This document shows, in pieces, positions 1 to 5,116 of a stretch of 11,653 nucleotides of DNA. A program made the translations under genes and the position numbers. The stretch is from JALVDI01 sp039186435 (lineage in GTDB: Bacteria; Myxococcota_A; Polyangia; Polyangiales; Houyiibacteriaceae), in NCBI GenBank assembly GCA_039186435.1, contig JBCDAA010000292.1, positions 1 to 11,653 of the forward strand, in the 5' to 3' direction. How positions within the stretch are numbered: the first letter of the stretch is position 1; every line of letters starts with the position of its first letter. The notes beneath the pieces are model-generated. The model made no database searches. It was given only the letters and a program-made list of their open reading frames with translations, and was not told the DNA's origin.

Positions 1-2
1 AG

Positions 3-203
3 GGGAAGCGAATGGGGACGCGGCTTCGCTCCGTCTCCGCGATGTGGACCGGCACCGTCGAGGTCTGGAGCTCGGGCACCACGGACGACTACGACGAGTG
101 GGCCTACGTCGCGAGCTTCCTCGACGTTGCGAGGCGAGGCGAGGCAACCGAGCGCATTAGAGCTGCGCTTCGGCGCGTGGGTCTCGCCCTCCCAGGATGC
201 TGA
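3..203 (+). CDS. 3' end of an unidentified protein (5' partial)
   Basis: The reading frame is open from the first bases of the window to a TGA at 201-203, so this is probably the C-terminal end of a gene that starts upstream. An internal ATG at 12 could also serve as start of a 63-residue protein. Codons are mostly G/C-ending up to about base 125, as in real genes of this window. The peptide is acidic and aromatic in the middle (TDDYDEWAYVASFLDVA) and ends in an amphipathic, Arg-rich helix. I do not recognise a family. The last third contains three GAGGC repeats (131-145) read as Arg-Gly-Glu-Ala. The stop lies 34 nt before the preferred start of the LysR gene. It could be chance, because it is short and cut by the edge. 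Confidence 0.4.
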   Translation, partial: GKRMGTRLRSVSAMWTGTVEVWSSGTTDDYDEWAYVASFLDVARRGEATERIRAALRRVGLALPGC

Positions 204-237
204 CGATTGCGCGTCATCGAATCCAATGCTTCCATCC

Positions 238-1203
238 ATGAACTCGATGGAATCTTCTGACCTCGCTGTCCTCGCGACCCTCGATGCTCTCCTTCAAGAG
301 GGGAGCGTCAGCGGCGCAGCCCGCCGATTGGGGCTTTCCGCGCCCGCCGTGAGCCACGCCCTCGCGAAACTGCGGGATCGATTTGGCGACCCGCTACTCG
401 TTCGCGCCGGACGCTCCATGGTTCTCACGCCGCGCGCCGAAGCGCTCAAACCGAAGGTCCAGGACGCCATGTCCGTTGCTGCCCGGGTGTTCGAAGACGA
501 GGGCGACTTCGTTCCAGGTTCGATGTCGCGCACGTTTTCCATCACCATGACCGACTACGTGCTGACGGTCTTCGGCGGGGCCCTCGACGCGGCGCTCCAG
601 GAGGCCGCGCCGGGACTCGACCTCCGCGTCTTCCTCAACGCGGTCGACGATCCCCAAAAGCTACGCAGCGGCGAAACCGACCTCGCGATCGGGATCTACG
701 GCGAGCTCCCCCCAGAGCTCCGAACTCGCGTGATCATTACGGATCGCTTCGTCTGCGCCGTCCGAAAGGACCACCCCGTCGTGCGCAAGCGTCTCAGCCT
801 CGCGCAGTTTCTAAAGCTCGAACACATCCAGGTCGCACCTCGTGGTCGTCCTGGTGGCTACGTCGACGAGCTTCTCCAGGAGCGGGGCGCGACGCGTCGA
901 GTGGCTCGTGCGGTTCCCTTCTTTCGGGCCGCTCTCGAGCTGACCGCCAACTCCGATCGCGTCGTCACCATCTCCGAGCGAATTGCGCGAAAACTCGGGC
1001 CTCCCCTTGGGCTCAAAATCCTCGAGCCGCCCTTGCCGTTCGAGCCCTTCGCGCTCTCGATGGTCTGGCATCCGCGCTTCGACGCCGACCCCGGCCATCG
1101 CTGGCTGCGCGAACGCCTCCTCGAGGTCACCGAGGCGATGGGCGCCCGCTCGCACCCGCGTGCCCGGCGGAGTCTCAGCGCGACCGATCCCACGGGGCGA
1201 TAG
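238..1203 (+). CDS. LysR-family transcriptional regulator
   Basis: This is a DNA-binding regulator of about 321 residues, the usual LysR length. Residues about 9-66 form the winged helix-turn-helix, with the typical pattern GSVSGAARRLGLSAPAVSHA followed by LRDRFGDPLLVR and LTPRAEAL. A linker helix follows, then a periplasmic-binding-protein-like effector domain (about 95-300) beginning FSITMTDYVLTVFGG. The frame is open upstream to 127, but a start there would add about 37 residues that do not belong to the family. ATG 238 (or 247) places the HTH at the normal position. No convincing Shine-Dalgarno is visible at either. LysR proteins usually bind a small inducer and control adjacent genes. 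Here the next genes run in the same direction, 75 nt downstream, so the DJ-1/reductase genes are the obvious target, by inference. The effector is unknown. Confidence 0.93.
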   Translation: MNSMESSDLAVLATLDALLQEGSVSGAARRLGLSAPAVSHALAKLRDRFGDPLLVRAGRSMVLTPRAEALKPKVQDAMSVAARVFEDEGDFVPGSMSRTFSITMTDYVLTVFGGALDAALQEAAPGLDLRVFLNAVDDPQKLRSGETDLAIGIYGELPPELRTRVIITDRFVCAVRKDHPVVRKRLSLAQFLKLEHIQVAPRGRPGGYVDELLQERGATRRVARAVPFFRAALELTANSDRVVTISERIARKLGPPLGLKILEPPLPFEPFALSMVWHPRFDADPGHRWLRERLLEVTEAMGARSHPRARRSLSATDPTGR

Positions 1204-1278
1204 ATGCAGCGAGTGCAACGATAGATTTCGTCAGATTTGGTTGTTGTCGATTCGTGGTGGACCCACTGTTGCCTCACC

Positions 1279-2025
1279 ATGAGCGCCAACACGAACGTCA
1301 CGAATCCCGATCACAAGAAGAAAATTCTCATCGTTGCTGCAAATCCATCGGTGTCGACGGTCACCCAGTGGCCCGTCGGCTTTTGGTGGGCGGAGCTTAC
1401 GCACCCCTACTGGGCGTTTCACGAGGCGGTCTACGACATCGAGATACGAAGCCCGGAGGGCGGTGCGCTCGAAGCGGACGGCTTCAGCGACCCGGAAGAT
1501 GAGAGCGGCTACGCCGCCGACGACATCCTCAGCCTCGGATTCAAAAAGTCGCCGGCCCACCAAGCCCTTCTCGCGAACACGAAGAGCATCGAGGGCGTCG
1601 ATCCCGCCGACTACGACGGGATCTTTCTCGTGGGTGGGCAGTCCCCGATGTTCACGTTTCGCGGAAACAAGAAGGTGCAAGCGCTCGTCGCCTCCTTCTA
1701 CGAGGCGGGGAAAATTACCGCCCTCGTGTGCCATGCGACCTGCGTTCTTCTCGAGACGCAGCTGAGCTCGGGCAAGCTTCTCGTGGAAGGAAAAACCTGG
1801 ACGGGGTTTGCAAACTCAGAAGAGAAGTTCGCGGATGACTTCGTCGGCCAGCGCATCCAGCCCTTCTGGATCGAGGACGAAGCCCGGGCGCTGGAGGGAA
1901 CCAACTTTGTCGTCGACCAGCGCTTTCGGGACTTTGCGGTGCGCGATGGTCTCCTCATCACGGGCCAGCAACAGTTCTCAGGCGCTGCGGCCGCGAAGCT
2001 CGTCATCGAAGCGCTCGGTCGGTAG
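1279..2025 (+). CDS. DJ-1/PfpI (type 1 glutamine amidotransferase-like) family protein
   Basis: A 248-residue cytosolic protein of the DJ-1/PfpI superfamily, closest in layout to the Hsp31-like branch. The N-terminal strand (KKILIVAAN) is followed by GFWWAELTHPYWAF, whose Glu39 matches the conserved acidic residue of the family, and by SPEGGALEADGFSDP. The central YDGIFLVGGQSPMF loop precedes the nucleophile elbow ALVCHATC, with Cys151 directly followed by His152, as in DJ-1-like proteins. Family members include glutathione-independent glyoxalases, chaperones and hydratases; the substrate cannot be read from sequence. ATG 1279 is chosen because the upstream extension to 1237 lacks family residues. 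The stop lies 7 nt before the next ATG, so the gene is probably cotranscribed with the two NAD(P)-binding proteins downstream, and a LysR gene lies upstream. Protection against reactive carbonyls or electrophiles is an inference. Confidence 0.9.
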   Translation: MSANTNVTNPDHKKKILIVAANPSVSTVTQWPVGFWWAELTHPYWAFHEAVYDIEIRSPEGGALEADGFSDPEDESGYAADDILSLGFKKSPAHQALLANTKSIEGVDPADYDGIFLVGGQSPMFTFRGNKKVQALVASFYEAGKITALVCHATCVLLETQLSSGKLLVEGKTWTGFANSEEKFADDFVGQRIQPFWIEDEARALEGTNFVVDQRFRDFAVRDGLLITGQQQFSGAAAAKLVIEALGR

Positions 2026-2032
2026 CGTCCTC

Positions 2033-2656
2033 ATGACAGGAATGCGCATCGCGGTCCTCGGCGCCGGAAACGTTGGAAGTACAATCGGCCGCGGCCTCGA
2101 AGCGAAGCATGACGTCCTCTACGCCGTTCGTGATCCGGCCGCGCCGAAGTACGCCGCACTCAAAGACCGCGCTCGACCGGTAGGCGAGGCGATCGACGCA
2201 GCGGAGGTGGTCATCCTCTCAACGCCGTGGGCGGCGACCGAAAACGCCATCGCCGGTGCCGGTGACTTCCGCGGAAAGCCGCTTCTCGATGCGACCAATC
2301 CCATCGGCGCCGGCTTCGCGCTCACGCACGGGCACGACGACTCCGGTGCGGAACAAGTCCAGCGATGGGCGCCTTCCGCGAGGGTGGTCAAAGTCTTCAA
2401 CACCACGGGCGTCGAAAACATGGCGAACCCGGCCTACCCGGACGGGCGCGCGGCGATGTTTCTTTGCGGGGACGACGAAGGGGCGTGCGCGATCGCAAAA
2501 ACGCTTTGTCTCGACCTTGGATTCGAGCCCTTCCACGTCGGAGGCCTCTCGCGTGCCCGCGTTCTCGAACCCGTCGCGATGCTGTGGATCCAACTCGCGC
2601 TCGTCCTCGGTCATGGACGGGGCATCGCCCTAAGCATCGCAACGAGGAACTCATGA
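2033..2656 (+). CDS. NAD(P)-binding protein, F420-dependent NADP oxidoreductase-like (paralogue A)
   Basis: A 207-residue protein (204 if it starts at the second ATG, 2042) built on a single Rossmann fold. The glycine motif G10-x-G12-x-x-G15 lies in RIAVLGAGNVGS. It is followed by YAVRDP at the end of the second strand, which often carries the NADP-contacting Arg, then VVILSTPW, LLDATNPIG and VVKVFNTTGVENM. These match the NADP oxidoreductase coenzyme F420-dependent family (Fno-like), though many bacterial members have unknown substrates and do not prove that F420 is made. It sits 7 nt after the DJ-1 gene and overlaps paralogue B by an ATGA junction. The last about 16 residues (from GHGRG) differ from the usual C-terminus, which paralogue B keeps as FAFRLLRR; the coding end has merged with B's ribosome-binding site. 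Function is likely a small NADPH-dependent reductase. Confidence 0.85.
   Translation: MTGMRIAVLGAGNVGSTIGRGLEAKHDVLYAVRDPAAPKYAALKDRARPVGEAIDAAEVVILSTPWAATENAIAGAGDFRGKPLLDATNPIGAGFALTHGHDDSGAEQVQRWAPSARVVKVFNTTGVENMANPAYPDGRAAMFLCGDDEGACAIAKTLCLDLGFEPFHVGGLSRARVLEPVAMLWIQLALVLGHGRGIALSIATRNS
2644..2656 (+). promoter_or_regulatory. Shine-Dalgarno and ATGA stop/start overlap between the paralogues
   Basis: GAGGA at 2644-2648 lies 4 nt before ATG 2653, and that ATG shares bases with the TGA stop (2654-2656) of the preceding gene. This is a classical translational-coupling arrangement and fixes the start of paralogue B. Confidence 0.8.
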
Positions 2657-3237
2657 AGATCGCGATTTTGGGGAAGGGGCGCATCGGAACGGGGCTCGGC
2701 AGCGCGTGGGGCACCCGCCACGAGGTGGTCTACGGCGTGCGGGATCCCAGCGCCGCCGATGAACGCTCGTTCGGCGGCGCATCGAAAGACGCCGACGTCG
2801 TGGTGTTCGCGATTCCCTACGGAGCTCTCGATGCGGTGCTGGACGACGCCGGCGACCTCTCCGGCAAGGTCGTCATCGACTGCACGAATCCGGTCGCGAA
2901 GGGAATGACCCTTGCCGTGGGGCACACCACCTCAGCGGCGGAGGAACTTCAAAAGCGGCTTCCCGATGCGCGCGTCTTCAAGTCCTTCAACGCGCAGGGC
3001 GCAGAAAACCTCGCCGCGCCAACCTACGATGGGAGACCGGCTTCGAACTTCTTTTGCGGCGACGACGAGGACGCCCGCGAGGTCGTCCGCCAGCTGGTGG
3101 CGGAGGTCGGATTCGACCCGGTGGACGCCGGCCCTCTCAAGAACGCGCGCCTCCTCGAACCGTTGATGATTCTCTGGGTCACCTGCGCTGGAGCGCTCAA
3201 CACCCGCGAGTTCGCCTTTCGGTTGCTGCGGCGCTGA
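2653..3237 (+). CDS. NAD(P)-binding protein, F420-dependent NADP oxidoreductase-like (paralogue B)
   Basis: A 194-residue Rossmann protein clearly homologous to the gene just upstream along its whole length. Shared landmarks are KIAILGKGRIGTG (G7-x-G9-x-x-G12), YGVRDPSA, VVFAIPYGAL, VVIDCTNPV, FKSFNAQGAENL, FFCGDDEDA, LKNARLLEPLMILWV and the C-terminal FAFRLLRR. It is shorter than A by a deletion after the second strand. The start ATG overlaps the stop of A (ATGA) and is preceded by GAGGA at 2644-2648, a good Shine-Dalgarno with 4-nt spacing, so translation is probably coupled. The pair may act as two reductases of different specificity or as a heteromer; both are inference. This is the last gene of the plus-strand group; hairpins follow at 3245-3308. 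Confidence 0.88.
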   Translation: MKIAILGKGRIGTGLGSAWGTRHEVVYGVRDPSAADERSFGGASKDADVVVFAIPYGALDAVLDDAGDLSGKVVIDCTNPVAKGMTLAVGHTTSAAEELQKRLPDARVFKSFNAQGAENLAAPTYDGRPASNFFCGDDEDAREVVRQLVAEVGFDPVDAGPLKNARLLEPLMILWVTCAGALNTREFAFRLLRR

Positions 3238-3244
3238 CCTGAGA

Positions 3245-3262
3245 CTTGGCCGAAAGGCCAAG
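3245..3262 (+). terminator. GAAA-loop hairpin after the reductase genes, possible terminator
   Basis: CTTGGCC (3245-3251), GAAA loop, GGCCAAG (3256-3262): a perfect 7-bp stem with a GNRA tetraloop, 8 nt after the stop of paralogue B. No T-run follows on either strand, so it is not a textbook intrinsic terminator. It may instead protect the 3' end of the mRNA or work with Rho. Its position in a convergent spacer favours an end-of-transcript role. Confidence 0.5.
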
Positions 3263-3291
3263 GATTCTGTCAGACGCCTTCGAAGAGGGCG

Positions 3292-3308
3292 CGAGAGCGA
3301 AGCTCTCG
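3292..3308 (+). other. Second perfect hairpin in the convergent spacer
   Basis: CGAGAGC (3292-3298), GAA loop, GCTCTCG (3302-3308) form a perfect 7-bp stem. Flanking CTTC and GAAG could extend it across an internal bulge. A third, weaker inverted repeat, CAAGT/ACTTG, lies at 3330-3344. The spacer 3238-3399 therefore holds several stem-loops in 162 bp between convergent genes and no plausible ORF. Confidence 0.45.
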
Positions 3309-3399
3309 GAAGTGGATGGGGGACCCGACCAAGTTTCACACTTGATTGGGGCCACGCCCTTCCCGGCATAGAGCGCTGAGCGTCGATGGCGGTCGCGAG

Positions 3400-4377
3400 C
3401 TAGCTGATCAGGCACGACGCGGCTCGGAGCAGGACCGGACGAGGGCTCGCGGCATGTTCGCGCAGCACCGCCTCGATGATCTTGATGTGATGATCGTAGC
3501 CTGGCGCGTCGCAGTCGGCGGCGTGCGCGCGAAGTTCGTCGATCGAGTGCACGCGGCCCTCCCAGGGGGTGGGCGTGGTCTCACGGGTCACCGCGTCGAG
3601 GGCCGCAATCGCCTGGACCACCGAACGCTCGAGATCGCGCCGAAGAGAGCCGGCTGGAACGAGCGCCCCGAGAATGCGCAAGCAGCTCGAGCCCGTGAAC
3701 GCATGGAGGTACGCAAAGCGCGCGCGTGGATCGGCGGTCTCGCAGATTCGCTCGGCCGCGAAGGTCGTGAGAAGGGTCGTCGTCTCCTCGAACGAAGCTG
3801 GAAGCCGAGCGCTCCCAAGATAGTTCGCGAACGCAGGAAGCGTCTCGACGCGGAGCATTCGATCAATGATCAGACCGTCCACGCGATCGACGACGAGCGG
3901 AACGTTGCGCAAGAACCTCGCCAGAGGGATCGCTGGTGCCGCGCCGACCGTCCCGGGAAGGCGAACGTGACGGGCTTTCCAGTAGGAGAGCGCGTGACTT
4001 AGTTCGCGGCGACGAATAGGTGTCGAAGCTTCCATCAGTCCGCGTACGGCGTGCGTAGTGCGGATCACGCCGTGGAGCGCGCCAGCACTCACCCCCCAGA
4101 CGAGTTCCTCGAGCGCGCGAAGCAGGACGGGTTGCCATCCCTCGCGTTCGATCGCGGCCGCGTAGTCCTCGACGAACGCGATGGCGCCCTGGTCGTCCTC
4201 GTACGGACGGAGGCGCGTGAGGTAGCGCGCAGTAAACGCGCCGATCGAGCTCTCCAGCCCGAGCGCGTGGAGCGCATGAGCGGCCATCGGGCCGTGGTTG
4301 GAGAGGCGATCGGTCCCGTAGTCCGTGAACTCCGGGTTGGTCTCGTGAAAGGCGGCAAGGGCGTCGTCGTAGGTCAC
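3400..4377 (-). CDS. Questin oxidase family protein (DUF4243-like)
   Basis: A 325-residue protein resembling the questin oxidase family, whose fungal members perform a Baeyer-Villiger-type oxygenation that opens an anthraquinone ring. Many bacteria carry uncharacterised relatives. Family-like segments in order are DRLSNHGPMAAHALHALG (Asn27-His28), ALHGVIRTTHAVRGL (His102, His109), LSHALSYW, FAYLHAFTGSSCLRIL (His225) and, near the C-terminus, GYDHHIKIIEAVLREHA (His296-His297). The start is GTG at 4377: an in-frame TAG lies at 4422-4420, and no other standard start occurs between. The GAGG just upstream is only 2 nt from the GTG, so initiation looks weak. It points towards the reductase cassette and is divergent from the small lipoprotein gene. 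Substrate is unknown; the family assignment rests on motif recall and overall length. Confidence 0.8.
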   Translation of the reverse strand: MTYDDALAAFHETNPEFTDYGTDRLSNHGPMAAHALHALGLESSIGAFTARYLTRLRPYEDDQGAIAFVEDYAAAIEREGWQPVLLRALEELVWGVSAGALHGVIRTTHAVRGLMEASTPIRRRELSHALSYWKARHVRLPGTVGAAPAIPLARFLRNVPLVVDRVDGLIIDRMLRVETLPAFANYLGSARLPASFEETTTLLTTFAAERICETADPRARFAYLHAFTGSSCLRILGALVPAGSLRRDLERSVVQAIAALDAVTRETTPTPWEGRVHSIDELRAHAADCDAPGYDHHIKIIEAVLREHAASPRPVLLRAASCLIS

Positions 4378-4522
4378 ATCCTCGAGGTAGCAGTCGGCGC
4401 TGAGCGCGCCCGGAAGTGGCTAAGGAGAGAGCCAATGGTCAACGTTTCGTCGGAGACGGGCAGGAAGGACGGAGAGGAAGGACGGGCAGGACAACACCCG
4501 CCAGTCGTGATTCACTATCCCC
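4378..4522. promoter_or_regulatory. Divergent intergenic region
   Basis: This 145-bp spacer must carry promoters for the questin-oxidase-like gene (minus) and the small lipoprotein (plus). I cannot pick out confident -35/-10 boxes. The notable content is a purine-rich stretch on the plus strand, including the tandem repeat array at 4455-4493. Confidence 0.45.
4455..4493 (+). repeat. Three tandem 13-bp repeats
   Basis: Three consecutive 13-bp units start at 4455, 4468 and 4481. Their first 11 bases read GACGGGCAGGA, GACGGAGAGGA and GACGGGCAGGA, so copies 1 and 3 are identical and copy 2 differs at two positions. The array sits 62-100 bp from GTG 4377 (minus) and 30-68 bp from GTG 4523 (plus). 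It could be a set of operator sites for one regulator or a simple slippage-derived repeat. Confidence 0.75.
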
Positions 4523-4783
4523 GTGCGCCTGCTCCCCCTTCTCGCTTTGCTGATCCTCGCTGCAGGCTGCTTTGAAGTCGGGTGCCCCTGCGGCTCCGAT
4601 CCTTCCGATCCGCTCAGCCAGCACGACCTTTCCTACGCAGGTCTGCACGTCCTCGAAGCCGAGTGCGCCTGTCGCTGCGGCGGCGACGCGCCCATCGCCT
4701 ACCCGCGCGATCGCGATTGCAGCGAGTACGAAGGCGAGTGCGTCGACGAGTCCGGCGCGCCGGCGGAGCTCAGCTGCCAATAA
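4523..4783 (+). CDS. Small Cys-rich lipoprotein
   Basis: An 86-residue secreted protein with a short Arg-Leu-rich signal peptide and a lipobox-like ILAAGC ending at Cys16. The mature 71 residues hold eight further Cys (21, 23, 48, 50, 52, 66, 73, 85), enough for four disulfides, and many acidic residues. It should be a lipid-anchored, disulfide-stabilised envelope protein. I do not recognise a family; small Cys-rich lipoproteins of this style are common in myxobacterial genomes. The start is GTG at 4523, forced by an in-frame TGA at 4508-4510. No clear Shine-Dalgarno is visible. The gene is divergent from the questin-oxidase-like gene. Confidence 0.75.
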   Translation: MRLLPLLALLILAAGCFEVGCPCGSDPSDPLSQHDLSYAGLHVLEAECACRCGGDAPIAYPRDRDCSEYEGECVDESGAPAELSCQ

Positions 4784-4867
4784 GGTGTGTCGCACTTTTC
4801 ACGAACGTACCTCGCGCGTCCATCCACCCGTGCGCAGTGGTCTCGCCGGTTTCCGCACGCGAATCCG

Positions 4868-5110
4868 GTGGACGTTCAAACCTTCCTGAGGCTCTTCGTC
4901 GACTCGTTCGCGCTCTCGCGAACAAACGCCTTCGCCTTCTCGCCAGACGACAAGGTCTGGGACATCTACGATGCGCAACAACGCTGGAACCTCGGAGACA
5001 TGCTCCAGCTGGAGTGGTTCCAACACGAACTTGAGCGCGTCTACGGCCTGCGCGAAAGCTTCGAAAACCGCGACGTGACTCTCGCGGACCTCTTTCGGGC
5101 CGCATCTTGA
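4868..5110 (+). CDS. Small protein of unknown function, carrier-protein-like in outline
   Basis: About 80 residues from GTG 4868 to the TGA at 5108-5110. The frame is open to GTG 4787, but the extra 27 residues are Arg/Pro-rich and look non-coding, so the shorter form is preferred. The sequence is helical and acidic-aromatic: DVQTFLRLFVDSFAL, then DDKVWDIYDAQQRW, LGDMLQLEWFQHELERVYGL and the C-terminal DVTLADLF. The pattern of a polar loop with GDM, a long helix and a closing TLADLF faintly resembles acyl-carrier or DUF1493-like helical bundles, but there is no convincing phosphopantetheine Ser motif (GDS). Function is unknown. The 6-nt gap to the 573-residue protein strongly suggests a two-gene unit. 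The arrangement could suit a small partner or regulator of the larger protein; that is inference. Confidence 0.6.
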   Translation: MDVQTFLRLFVDSFALSRTNAFAFSPDDKVWDIYDAQQRWNLGDMLQLEWFQHELERVYGLRESFENRDVTLADLFRAAS

Positions 5111-5116
5111 AGGTTT

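Noticed and set aside
131..145. GAGGC triplicate flanked by GTTGC/GCAAC
   Set aside because: It lies inside a probable coding end, is very short and has no partner copies in the window.
127..237. N-terminal extension of the LysR protein
   Set aside because: The extra residues precede a complete HTH at normal position and overlap the upstream partial ORF.
1204..1278. Possible LysR-binding site between the regulator and the DJ-1 gene
   Set aside because: I found no convincing T-N11-A dyad; the GTGG/CCAC inverted repeat near 1255-1267 is too weak to call.
4787..4867. Extended N-terminus of the small protein before 4868
   Set aside because: The codons give an Arg/Pro-rich stretch unlike the rest; no Shine-Dalgarno with proper spacing supports GTG 4787.
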